Positions 53,583 through 64,000 of a stretch of 64,000 nt of DNA are shown here, piece by piece. The stretch's first letter is position 1. Each line of letters begins with the position of its first letter. This stretch comes from Halichondria panicea. Lineage: Eukaryota > Porifera > Demospongiae > Suberitida > Halichondriidae. The position numbers and the translations under genes were made by a program. The stretch covers positions 949,501 to 1,013,500 of the forward strand of contig NC_087390.1 in assembly GCF_963675165.1 (NCBI RefSeq), in the 5' to 3' direction. The notes under the pieces were generated by a model. That model did no database searches, was not told the DNA's origin, and was given only the letters and a program-made list of their open reading frames with translations.

Positions 53583-54253
53583 CTCTTCAGAATATTTTTC
53601 CGACTACTTGTATAACATTAACAGTTTCCAGACTACTGCAGATCTTGTAAGAGTACAAGCTAGCTTGTAAGGCCACTCCAAGTGATACTCTGGTTTCTGG
53701 TCCACCGCCCGCATCAGATTTTATTCTTGGATTTCTATCTCATTATTGGATTTCTATCTCATTATTTCTACTACGCATGCGCAGAATGGTCCATGTGGTA
53801 CAAAATAGTGTGATAATGATATTCATTTGCAAAATAATGAGGTGAAATTGATAATGACATAATGAGAAAAGCCGCCCGCCCGCATGCAATTAGAAAAACT
53901 TCAGGACCAGAAACCAGAGTGTCACTTGGAGTGGCCTAAAGCCTACAAGCCAAATACAAGTAAACACGAGAGTAAACTCCAAATACGAGCCACTCCCCCT
54001 TTTCTGAGTAGAAACTTCACCCCACCTTGTCCTCCACCCTCCAGTGAACTGAGAGAGCAGAAAGAACAACACAATAATCTTTGCACCTAGCTCTGCTGAT
54101 CCTAGGAGAGTGTTTGACTGAGGTCTCAAGTTGTTGATCTGAGCAATGCTGAGGGGCAGCAAATATCTAAGGTGAGCCAGGTTTGATCAGTTGATGGATT
54201 GCCCTAGTGTACACTAAACCATACTGTTAAGAGTATTCGATATGTATCTGTGT
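53583..54253. other. Head-to-head intergenic region with an inverted-repeat element
   Basis: Between two divergent gene starts. It is largely occupied by the element at 53664-53949; a GGATTTCTATCTCATTATT duplication lies inside. No gene seen. Confidence 0.6.
53664..53949. mobile_element. Inverted-repeat element (MITE) in a shared promoter region
   Basis: The left arm GGCCACTCCAAGTGATACTC and the right arm GAGTGTCACTTGGAGTGGCC are inverted copies, and the arms extend through CTGGTTTCTGGTCC. CGCCCGCAT lies at the inner border of both arms. Confidence 0.75.
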
Positions 54254-54386
54254 ATGTACTCCAGACTGGTGAGACTGAGGTGTGGAGGAGAGAGACCACT
54301 GACGGCCGGTCTGTGTGGTGATCACCATGGCAAACGCAGGCTATTGCACACCACCAGAACAAGGTATTAAATTAATTAGTGATATA

Positions 54387-54840
54387 TACCGTATTCACCC
54401 GAATTACCGGGACACAAAAAAATAATTACGGCTTGCAGTGTCCCTTGGAATAGAGCAAGAAAAATTACGTTAAAGTCGAAGTGTCCCTTGTATTAGGGTG
54501 TCCCGTAGTAATTAGAACGAATATTTCCCCATTTAAGGTACATACGCGGCCTCGATTCCAGGCCGAGGCTAGCTCTGCAGCTAAAATGTCTTTTGTGCAG
54601 TGCTGTGTACGTGGGTTCCATGTCTAAAAGATGTGTGGAATCCACAAATAGAAGAACAGCTGTTGACAAAACAGGGAAAAACGCTCCCGCATTGCGTATG
54701 CTCTTTTTCGTTCTAATTAGATCGGGACGTCTAAAAATATTTACATTTCCTGTTGTTCCTTAATATAGAGTGAATAAAATTACGTAAGTCCGAAGTGTCC
54801 CTTAGAATAGAGTATCCCGGTAATTCAGGTGAATACGGTA
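54387..54840. mobile_element. Inverted-repeat element (MITE) in mutase intron 1
   Basis: TACCGTATTCACCCGAATTA at the left mirrors TAATTCAGGTGAATACGGTA at the right, continuing into CCGGGACAC/CCGGGATAC arms. About 454 bp. A half-arm of the 58-bp palindromic element (GGCCTCGATTCCAGGCCGAG, about 54548) lies inside. Confidence 0.8.
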
Positions 54841-55610
54841 GAACGAACACAGTTAATACGTGTACAGTGACTGATGCATGGCTTTCAGAAAATCATAAAA
54901 GTGGATTAACAGTACTACATTTATGGCTGTTGGTAGATGTTCCTAAATAGAACTCACCAGTTAGTGCACTGTATCTATCTATACCCCCAGCGGAGATAAC
55001 ACTGTGGGGGGTAATGAGAGAGCCAAGCCGAAGGTTCCACTGGACGAGGAGTGGGCGGCTCTAGCCAGGAAGATGCTCAAGGGGGCTGACCCGGAGGAGA
55101 GGCTCACCTGGAGAACTCCCGAGGTGTGTGAGGGGGAGGGATCTAGTAGTCTTACCACTCTCAGGATACTGCAACAGCTATCCATTTATGTCCGAATATA
55201 TATACTTCCATTATGCACTAGGAAGCGTAGAAATCATCTGTTATACAATTCCCAGCTCTAACAAGCACTAACTGACTGCACATGTGCTCCCTCCCTCCAT
55301 CATGCACAAGGATTTGACCTGAAGCCACTGTACACTGCAGAGGACACGGTGGGTCATGAGAAGGAGTTACCCGGGAAGTACTCGTTCACCAGAGGGCCCT
55401 ACGCCACCATGTACACTCAGCAGCCCTGGACCATTAGACAGGTGATGAGTCGCTGTCTCTAAGCGAAGCAGAAGTCAAATTCATGTAATCATAGTGTAAT
55501 AATAATGCTTCAATTATTAGTACCTACAGTCAATTAGTATAGCTTCTGATTTTGAACCCTATAATTATGGCGTATAAATTTGCTTGTTTGGCTGTAATAG
55601 GCTGAAAATA

Positions 55611-55628
55611 AGCACACATACACACCCA

Positions 55629-55665
<37 letters not shown>

Positions 55666-55710
55666 ACACACACACACACATACACCCACCCACACACTCA
55701 CAAACCCACG
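55611..55710. repeat. CA dinucleotide microsatellite
   Basis: Interrupted (CA)n with CCCACA and CTCACA variants, directly before a mutase exon. Confidence 0.9.
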
Positions 55711-55903
55711 CACACAGTATGCAGGGTTCAGTACAGTTGAGGAGAGCAACAAGTTCTACAAGGCCAACATAGCGGCCGGTCAGCAAGAATTGAGTGTGGC
55801 CTTTGACCTGCCCACTCACAGGGGGTACGATTCTGATAACCCCCTCGCTGTGGAGGACGTGGAAATGGCAGGGGTCGCTGTGGACTCAGTGGAGGATATG
55901 AAG

Positions 55904-57020
55904 GTATCTAGCCTGTGCGTGTGTATGTGCGTGTGTATAATGCATGGTCTGACTATAATGGTGTTTTAGAGTACTTATAGTGTTTGATGGGTATATAATT
56001 ATATTCTACATTGTATGCTAAACATCGGTTAGCGCTTTAAGCAAGAGATTTAGGCATGCGATTATGCCTCAGTTGTGCATGTGCAAGCGAGGTATACGGT
56101 AGTGTGTTTGTGTATCTGTGTAGATTGCTTCAGCTGCTCAAGGATCAATGAAGTGCAAGTAGGCTTCTGGTAATTTGTAGATTTGTAAAATAATGCTTTG
56201 TTCTTGAGTTATGCCTAGGTTTGCTTACTTGGAATGCCATTGTAGCCTTTTCAGAAGCGTGCGTAGCAAAACTGGTCCATGGAGTGTTGTTACTCTGCTT
56301 AGTTAGCTCTGCACTAGAATACTACCTATTGATTAGTGTATAGAAATAGTTTATGGCATGCATTAATTTTGTTTGCAACATGCAACATAATTAGTGTGTA
56401 GACATAATTATATAATTTCTTCCCTTTCTTTCTAAATACTCTGCCCCGCCCACACAGGGAGTCAAGCTAACCTGTATGTGATCACTCAAAATTAGCTTCA
56501 AAACAGGCCCATTTGTGTAACGGTTGAAACACTCCGCGTTATATTTAGCGATCACAAATATTTTTAGTAGGTTGACCGTTCTGTGGTTGTATATTTAGCC
56601 CACTAGCCGTCACTCAGGGGCTGGGAGGTACTCTAGAGAAGTAAGGTTTACATCAATGACTAGCTCACATTTTTTAACTAAGACTACTAATTCTATGTTC
56701 GCCTTTGTTCAATAATTCGTACTTTTGTACAATGTAATTATTATATAATTATTATGTGAACACATCGAATAAAAATGGAAGCTTTAATATAACTTCCGAA
56801 AATTGTTTTGAAATGATGTATTAACCTTCATTTGTGTATGTAGGTCAGTGGATTTTAGTGCTATTCAATTTTTCAATCAAATGATAGGCAATTTGGGCTT
56901 GTTTCAATAAGAATCGTGGAATGAATGTTTAATTTCTGCATATATAGATGTTTGAAGACAGTGCATGTGTGTGAATTTTATACACGATAGAGCATTACAA
57001 CTTTGCCCCCCCCCTTCCAG
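55904..57020. other. Stretch where mutase exons are expected but absent
   Basis: Only a repeat (about 56060-56335, inverted partner of 52410-52700) and AT-rich DNA. I see no open segment matching the missing barrel. Confidence 0.6.
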
Positions 57021-57510
57021 ATATAGATGATTCTTGGGGAGGGTCTTATCTGATGGAGGCCCTCACTGATCAGGTGTACGAGTCAGCACTCAACATCATC
57101 AATGAGGTACAAGGGACACCTTACATGCAGTTGTATTCGTATTAAGTGCTCTCTCTATATATAGCTTGTTTAATTGAATTCCAACTACGTATATAGATTG
57201 TACACTGCAACAGTTTTGTTCAGCCTCTGACTCTGATTGTATGTACAGCTGTATATAACTTATGTATGCATGGTAAAATAATTTATGCTTATTAGCAACG
57301 TGTACTAAATAGCAACTTAATTGCTCTTGGATAATGATTATACGTAATATGTGTGTTTGTGTGTGTAGGTTGCTGAGATTGCAAAGCTGATGACAGCGTA
57401 TATTCGTCTGGTGGTGGTCAGAATGAAGTGATAATCCAATTCAACAGAACATTTTTATGCTGATCACAAAGTTCCCCAAAACATGAGCTAGATTGTTCTT
57501 TAATATGCTC

Positions 57511-57642
57511 TGAGTTGCTTGGATTCATCCTGTACTGCCTCCTGGCTCGCTGGTACAAGAGGAGAGTTAGAGACGAGGACTACAATGCACACAGAGTGGT
57601 GGAGGAGGTCTATGATCGATATCTAGCATCACTAGGCAGACT
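57511..57642 (+). pseudogene. Orphan C-terminal fragment of the POT-like transporter
   Basis: Encodes LGFILYCLLARWYKRRVRDE, then DYNAHRVVEEVYDRYLAS, matching helix 12 and the tail of the array genes; the NAHRVVEE variant also occurs at the end of the copy at 28050. It lies about 12 kb outside the array, between the two truncated genes. Bases 57107-57510 and 57643-57903 hold nothing else I recognise. Confidence 0.8.
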
Positions 57643-57903
57643 ATTGTATGGTGAATTGTATTTTTATAGTCATCATCTCACATGCTGTTGTTTGCAAGCA
57701 CATTCATATTCAGTTATAACCAATAATGATTCCATAAGAACTTTTCGATATAAAAGCAATGCCAAAAATCATTGAACTTTGAAACTTCAACTACAGAAAT
57801 TGAGCGGTATTAATAAAAGAATTCCAGTGAAGCAGTAATAAATAAAGTAGTGATTAAATGAGTGACTGTGGTATGGTACTATAACGTTATGACACACTAG
57901 TAC

Positions 57904-60436
57904 CTGGTGTGTCTAGTTCCAATGTATCGTCAAAGTTTGATAGCTGGTCCATTTCAGACTTTGATACCAAATCCCTGAAACAGTCCATCAGAGTCTTTTG
58001 TGTTGCATCCTACAGAGAAGTGTACATGCACGAGGATGATAACTTTAACACAGCCGTGTAAGCAATTAAGTAGATAGCTTGCACCGTTTTATGGAAATAA
58101 AATAATGTATCTGTGTGTATACGTTCGTATTGCATGATAACAGTGGAAGCATCACAGATCTTGAATTATCAGATCTAAACACTTTATTCCCTTTATAACT
58201 CTCTACTGTTAATAAATTTAAACGGTCACACATGGAATAGCCACATAAGATAAGCCACATAAGATAAGCCACACAGCAGTTTCAGTAAGGGACCTCATGG
58301 TCACACACGGAATAAGCCACCAGTTTCAGTAAGGGACCTCTATAGTGAAGTCTTTGCTGACCTTGGCTGTGAGTACTGCGCTCTCTGACCAGCAAGTCAT
58401 AGCTAATGATATTCACGAGGCAGAACGAGCCACACCCCTTTGTCGTTAGGATAACATTAATATCAGCATCCACCAGTGAAGGAATCCATCATTTGAAGGC
58501 CTGCACAGGGGGTGGGCATAATATGTACTGTATGGTTATAATTTCCACATGTAGGTCGAGTATAATTAACACAGACTAATAATTATGTATATACAATTGT
58601 ACCAGCCTAGCGCTATTTCAACAACCCTCTATACCTATAAAGATCCTTAGGCCTTAAAATAAGAAGTATATTCGTACGAATGACCTATATCTAAACCAGG
58701 TGAGTTCTACATAGCTACATGTATGTCAACAATACTGTCCTATAACTTCTACTAACTTGAAATAATTGTAACAAGTTAGAGAAAGCCCCACCCGCCCACT
58801 CACCTCAGCCCAGGTGAGTCTCACTGATGAGGGGCACACTACGAGGAGGGGCCAATCAGAGCGGTAGTAGGACATGACGGCTATGGCCTGAAGTGTCTTG
58901 CCTAGTCCCATATCATCAGCTATCAACACTCGGCCATCACGCTTGATCGAGTATCTGTGGGGGTGGGGTTAGAGGGTAATCAAATGAGTGTGATATTGTA
59001 GTGGTAATAATTGTCGAAACAACCTATCAGGGAAATGATAATCTACTGTGTGTGTTTTGTGAATATAGCAAGTTATGATAATAATACAGGCTATGGCTGC
59101 CGCTCTAAAACATTATCAGTACCCAGACATTAACTTACTCCACTCCTTCTTTTTGAAACTCCATCAGAGCGGTGCTCAACTTTGTCTCAATCCTGCTCCA
59201 GTCAATGACACTGGGATGGGACTGGGCCTGTATGGAATGGGACTGTGCCTGTAGCTGTGATAGGAACAGGTTTATGACAGGTCTGGGTATTAGGTCCAAC
59301 TCCACATGCTTGCAGCTGCTCTGGATAGCTTTAACTGCAGAGGGGAGGGGCTGTTACAGTGGCATGCATGAAATCAACAACATACCCAGTGAATTGTAGT
59401 CTTCTATTCCAAAGCTCCATAAGGACGTTTTGGTATCTATAGAAAAAAAAAGAATGATATGATATCTGGTATGCAGCAATCCATGATTTTTATTCACATT
59501 TAGAGGCCATTCCATAAAACTTAATGCTCTGAAAATTTCACGCTTAAGGTAGAGAGGAGGATGAGGTAATTATATACGGGTATGTTTATACATAATTATG
59601 TTTACAATAAAATTATTAGTCTAAAACATAATCTTACTGTAAGCTCTTGTAGACATCTTCTTGAATATTTCGATGAGGTCATGATCGTACTGCACCTTGA
59701 CCTCCAGCCTTGTCCTGGACACCATACAAACCCGTGCCTTCTTCTTGTCTCTCAGTTGGGTACACTTCACAGGGGGAGGGTGGTCAGGCGGTAGTGATGG
59801 TGGCGGCTTGCAGCTCATCGCTGCTGCCACTTTAATGGAAGCATCCGGTACCGAGGTGATGGGATGAAGTGCATTCAGAGGTGGCTTAGAGTAGAACGGA
59901 GGAATTCTCGAATTTACTGGAACATTAGGTGCCGATTTCGGAGGAGAGTTATGGGACAATGTAGACAAGTGAGGAGTGGACGGTTTGGAATAAAATGGTG
60001 GTTGTTGGAGACCAGTTTGAGATGTCATTGATGATGGGAGTTCATTGTGTAATGTTCCTGTTCTTGGTAATGATAGCGTCTTTGTGCTGCTGGAGCTGCC
60101 TTGGTGTGATATTAGAGGATTAGCCGATCTTGATTCTTGTACTTGATTTCTGGCACTGGAACTTGAGCGGCTAGCTTCAGCAGAATTAGGATGAGATCTA
60201 ACGTTGTCATAGGAACTCGAACTAGAGAAGGTAGACGCCATCTTTGATGTTGTAACTGCAGACGTAGTGTAAGCGTGTATCTTTGCAGGAGGAGGTCCCT
60301 GCACACCAGTGTGGGGTGGAGCCACTCTCTTGGCTGTTAGTTTGGCTTGAGCTCTTCTTCTGTTTGCCTCCATTCTCTGCAGCTGCTCAGTAGACATTCC
60401 TCCACTGCCACTAGCTGAGGGTCTACCAGGATGCAT
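57904..60436 (-). pseudogene. SMARCAL1: SMARCAL1 (HARP annealing helicase), truncated gene
   Basis: Exons on the - strand: 60436-59638 (MHPGRPSASGSGG, EQLQRMEANRRRAQAKL, a Ser/Pro-rich linker, then the HARP start RLEVKVQYDHDLIEIFKKMS), 59436-59386 (TKTSLWSFGIEDYNSL), 59334-59139 (VKAIQSSCKHVELDLIPRPV to ALMEFQKEGVE) and 58954-58804 ([35 protein letters not shown]: helicase motifs I and Ia). The next exon, 58500-58362 (WIPSLVDADINVIL, LVNIISYDLLVR), has TGA at 58489-58491 where Arg is expected. The rest of lobe 1, including the DEAH-type motif, and all of lobe 2 are missing. A possible later exon (58009-57904) does not follow in phase. SMARCAL1 rewinds DNA at stalled forks; this copy could make at most an N-terminal piece. 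Confidence 0.8.
58205..58345. repeat. Short local duplications
   Basis: ATAAGCCACATAAGATAAGCC is repeated, and CAGTTTCAGTAAGGGACCTC occurs twice (about 58275 and 58321), next to the broken helicase exon. Confidence 0.7.
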
Positions 60437-60597
60437 GGTAGTCTTTTTAGTCAGAATAGCTGGCTCTTAGTCTAGATCTACTTGATGAAACTCTCATACA
60501 ATTTTACACTATAAAATATTAATATATCATTGCAATTGGAAATGATCATGACACATACTAACATAATATCTATGTAGACACACAAATTCATTGCTAA

Positions 60598-63500
60598 TTA
60601 AATTTCTTTGGGATACTTTACTCTACTCCTAACACTGTCATAGTCGATGCACTTTATAGCACTTTTCCTTGCACTTGATGGAACATGTAATTCTTCAATT
60701 GTCGTATTGAGTTTTAGACCCTCGATAATCAGAGACCAGTCGGGAATATCCACTATTAGGTGGAGAACAAGAAGACTCTTATTTACTTTCAACATATCAC
60801 CAACAGCTGTACAGTCTTCTGGATTGATAAATAGAAACTCATAGCGAGGCTTTGAAAATTCTGTTTTTGCAGGTTTAAACTCCAATATCAAAGTTGTGAG
60901 ACTGGAATTCTTACTCAATGCATTTGCGATAGGTAGTAAGAAACGCTGCTGTGGTTCCATATATAGTGTTGGCAAATGCAGGTACTCAAGATTCTTATTA
61001 TTCTCAAGTACATTGCAAATAGCCACAATTGAATCGTTGTTGGCTATTACTTGACCATTAAAATTAAAGTCTAGTGTAATTTCGAGTTTTTTTAGCTTCA
61101 TACTTAATATCTCCATTATATTTTTTAAAAACATTGATGAAACTGCCGGCCGCTCAACATCATCAATGAATAATCTCGTGATTTGCACGGCAAAACTAAG
61201 TGTAACACCATCACAAACACAAATTTCTATTTCCTCCAGAGAAATGTTTTTCTGCAAAAGGACACAGAACTCATCCACAATTTCGTCTGATGTAAAGTTC
61301 ATGGAGCAACATAACTTTTTAAGTTTAACTGAAACGCTTTGCTCAAGTGTGTTAAAAATTAAGGAATCCACCTTAAAGCAATCAGAGTTCTGCAGAGATT
61401 TAGATTTAGGTATGTCGGAGAGAATTGTTAGTTCTTCCAGCACAGGACACTTGGAGAGGGAATGAGAGACTGAGTGTTTTAAGACATTGCTGCACAGTGG
61501 ACCATAACGCATAAAATATGTCAAATAGTCAGCGAAGTGATTGATGAATTTTTTGGCTTGTTCTGTGAAATCACCCATATATATAGGACCGAAATTTGAA
61601 GGGAACAATTGACAAAGCTGCAGTTCTTTAAACCTTTTGATATTCAATCCAAATACTAAATACTGTGTACCACTATGTTTCACTGATTCATCATCGCTAT
61701 CATCAATATAGCCGACACTTACGGAGACCTGCAAATATTCCAAAGAGGTACAGAGTTTTTTAATCGCATCAATTTCACTAGCAGATAGGGGGCGATTAAT
61801 GAGACAACACAAAATCTTTAAAGTTCTTGAATCTTTCAAGGCATCCAGAAAGTATGATGTTGTATTAACCTTCTCAGCATTAACTATGAATTTCGACAGG
61901 AATTTGCTTGTCAATTCCATTCCATCAGAGTCATTATGCAACACTACATTTGTTGAAGCTGGAATATAGTTGATGATTTCACACAAAAGATCAAAAGGGG
62001 GTGAAATTGAATAATTATCATGCAATACTATATCCAAGAATTTAACATGTGAAGAGCATTTAGAGTTGTGTCGCTTGAGTTCATCCATTAAATGATGAAG
62101 ATTTTTTTGAAGATAAATATCTGTCCCGTCCCAGCTAGTCGCCCGGGGATTGCTAATACTTAATTCTAGCATGAATTTTCCTACTGCTATGCAATAGCCT
62201 AGAGCAAGGAAATACAAGGGATCCAATTGTGAGTGTGTTAGTTCGATAAGGAGTACAACATTATCGAAAGAGGAAATTAGTTGTTCATTTTGAGTTTCAT
62301 AAAGCCAGAGTATGTGTTGTCTATTGAGGTAAATCACCAACTCATTGTCTGACGATCTAACTCGCGATCGTGGAGCAGGTAGAACACATTTTGTCCAGGA
62401 ATCAGAAAATGTTGTGAGACCGGCTAAAAATAACTTGATCATGCCATACTTTTCGGACTGTTCTTCAATGAAAAGTAGCTGTTCCTGTTGGGGGTATGTT
62501 CTCCATATATGGAATGCAGCCAAGAACTCTTGCAGCGTTAGATGAATGAAGTTATATGAAGGAGATGCGGTTTTTGTTATGGATTGATGCAATGGATGGA
62601 CACTATTCATAAAACCAAGTGTAGCACTGCCTTCGGGAATGTCATTCTCGTAGAAAATAAGCTGGTGTTCTTTTAATACTATTCCCTTGTGGGCAACTTT
62701 ACAAAGGTCAAGGAAATGAAGTTGAAGTGATGGAGGCAAGTCATGAAGATCACCATTCCACTTCTCTTGCACTGGGTGGTCAGTGAGGTATCGCTTTAGC
62801 AAAACACGAGAGTATTCAGTAAAAAGTTCTGTTCTTGTGTTCGGGAAAATATTTTGTTTTTCGTCATGCCATTCCATGTAAACTTGAACAACAATACGAG
62901 CACAGAGAGGATTGTACATGGCACTGTGTATTTGTGGGTTGGCAGCAATATATGTTCTCAATCCATCTGGTGCTCCATCCTTAATTGCCAAATCAATATA
63001 TTCTTGTACCTGTATCTCTGTAAAACCAAGGACCACAATCTTTTGATCAATTCGATGACTACACCCTACAGGTACAGCCCATGGCCTGGTGGTTATGAGA
63101 ACAGTGCTGGCTGGAAGGAGTCTTCCATGTATGAGTTTCATGATAATACAGCTGTCCTTCGTTTCTCTAAGTGCAGGCGGAAATTCATCGAGACCCTCAA
63201 GAATAAATAGCAATCCTTCACCTTCTGATCGAGATACTTCGTCGCTGACTTTCTGTGATCTAGCTTCATCTCCACATTCAAAAAGGTCAACCAAGTTATT
63301 AGCTTCATGAGTGCACTTATCACGAAGTGACAGCAATACAACAAGAAAGTAGTCTCTCCAAATGTACCCTAGACTCCACCGTCTGCACAGTTCCCATGAC
63401 AAGGTGGTCTTACCGACTCCTGGAGCTCCTTTGATGATAACTAGTTTGGGAAACGAGTCTCCAATTTTACATGCAATTCGTTCAATACAAACTTGGCCTT

Positions 63501-63731
63501 TATCTACAAGATCAATTTTTCCGTGCACTTCGTGTGTTTGAAATTTGGGTCGAGCAAATCGATCACGATCGTCGACAATCTTCAGATTTATAAAATGTTT
63601 CACACAGTCAAGAGGATAGCGCTCATCAGCAGGAAGCTGTTTTACGTTGTAAATGCTAATAAGGTATGTTTTATATGTTTCAATAGCACTCAATTTTGGC
63701 CTCTTTGATGGCCCAGGCAAAGTATTGTCAT
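60598..63731 (-). CDS. NLR-type protein, NACHT-LRR exon
   Basis: One long exon, acceptor ACTCCTCAG at 63732-63733, phase 1, stop at 60598. It opens with DDNTLPGPSKRPKLS. Counting from the next residue positions (MPGP = 1): Walker A GAPGVGKTT at 98-106, Walker B region LLFILEGLDE at 170-179 and TVLITTRP at 206-213, which together mark a NACHT domain. HLTLQEFLAAFHIW near 405 is typical of the region after NACHT. From about 640 to 1030 there are leucine-rich repeats (LEYLQVSVS, LEELTIL, LKKLEITLDF, LEYLHLP, LTTLILEF, LLVLHLIV, IEELHVPS). NLRs sense infection or damage in the cytosol and oligomerise through NACHT. The Death exon upstream (63867) supplies the effector domain. No frameshift seen; likely functional. 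Confidence 0.85.
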
Positions 63732-63866
63732 CTGAGGAGTTAATCCATATAATTGAATTATTATAAATCTACACACATACTTTTCTTTTGTATAGGCACT
63801 ATATCGTCTATCATTACGTATACGTATACTACATACTGCATGCAGCTGATGGCATGCACTATATAC

Positions 63867-64000
63867 CTGTACATGCCTCCTCTATAGCATCAGCGATGGC
63901 ATCTCGTTTAACTGTTGGTGCTCTGAGACTCTGACATATGTCAGAATAGGTGAGAGGGCCACTCTTCAAGCGAGCAGCTAGCATATCACGTAGACAGGTT
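63867..64000 (-). CDS. Death-domain exon of the NLR gene (cut by the window edge)
   Basis: Donor GTATATAG just below 63867; the exon ends in phase 1, matching the NACHT exon across a 135-bp intron. Visible part: CLRDMLAARLKSGPLTYSDI, then CQSLRAPTVKRDAIADAIEE and ACTG. It is close to exon D4 at 51845. The start of the domain lies outside the window. Confidence 0.75.

Larger units (their letters stand above)
54254..57106 (+). pseudogene. MUT: Methylmalonyl-CoA mutase, truncated gene (5' exons plus one later exon)
   Basis: Exons at 54254-54363 (MYSRLVRLRCGG..., Arg-rich, ending RRLLHTTRT: a mitochondrial leader), 54991-55123 (VPLDEEWAALARKMLKG...WRTPE), 55311-55441 (KPLYTAEDT, FTRGPYATMYTQQPWTIRQ), 55718-55903 ([44 protein letters not shown]) and 57021-57106 (DDSWGGSYLMEALTD). 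These match the substrate-barrel part of the mutase, which converts methylmalonyl-CoA to succinyl-CoA with B12 in mitochondria. About 200 residues of barrel between the fourth and fifth exon are missing, as is everything after, including the B12 domain. Before GGATTTGACC the splice acceptor reads AA rather than AG, so exon 3 cannot join in frame. A fragment, not a working enzyme. Confidence 0.8.

Noticed and set aside
55565-55819. Open frames on both strands over the CA repeat
   Set aside because: They are translations of a dinucleotide repeat and have no protein-like composition.
57367-57432. Possible mutase exon after TGTGTGTAG (VAEIAKLMTAYIRL)
   Set aside because: It does not match the mutase sequence expected at this point, and a stop follows soon.
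57904-58009. Treating the possible exon at 57904-58009 as a firm SMARCAL1 exon
   Set aside because: Its open frame (DATQKTLMDCF...) does not join in phase to the exon at 58362, and I cannot confirm homology.

Overview
This window is animal nuclear DNA, most likely from a demosponge (a haplosclerid such as Amphimedon would fit). The reasons are AT-rich DNA with short GT-AG introns, many small inverted-repeat elements, tandem Death-domain exons joined to a Roc-type GTPase, and a Death-NACHT-LRR (NLR) gene. The species call is inference. No tRNA, rRNA or CRISPR array was seen.

Region 1 (1-45748) is a tandem array of one multi-pass membrane protein family on the + strand. The proteins are about 508 aa with about 12 predicted membrane helices, and they look like divergent members of the POT/PTR (SLC15, major facilitator) transporters. 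I count seven intact single-exon genes (1203, 7131, 14448, 19418, 23791, 33135, 37509), seven near-full-length broken copies, and many fragments. A recurring unit of 3.3-4 kb holds, in order: a TATA/NRF1-like promoter module with a small ORF, a 22-bp minisatellite, an internally deleted gene fragment, a full gene, a spacer, a decayed N-terminal fragment, and a ~230-bp inverted-repeat element. Two larger duplications (offsets about 13.7 kb and 22.4 kb) overlie this. One 5'-truncated non-LTR retrotransposon lies at 4397-5888.

Region 2 (45733-53582, - strand) looks like one gene built from exons that are all phase 1 to phase 1: two exons with membrane helices (product not recognised), an exon ending in a 2A-like ribosome-skipping motif (DVEANPGP), four Death-domain exons with two short linker exons, and a large Roc-COR-like GTPase exon. 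The array border cuts the 3' end of this gene inside what looks like another Death domain. If the 2A motif works, one mRNA would give a membrane protein and a separate cytosolic Death/GTPase protein.

Region 3 (54254-60436) holds two broken housekeeping genes, tail to tail. Methylmalonyl-CoA mutase (+) has its mitochondrial leader and first exons but lacks the middle and 3' end. SMARCAL1 (-) has the N-terminus, HARP domain and first helicase motifs, then an in-frame stop, and lacks the second helicase lobe. An orphan C-terminal piece of the transporter family lies between them, so this looks like a rearrangement scar.

Region 4 (60598-64000, - strand) is an NLR gene: a Death exon cut by the window edge, then one long NACHT-LRR exon. 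Its NACHT exon begins with the same linker motif as the linker exons of the Death/GTPase gene, which suggests the two immune-type genes have exchanged exons.
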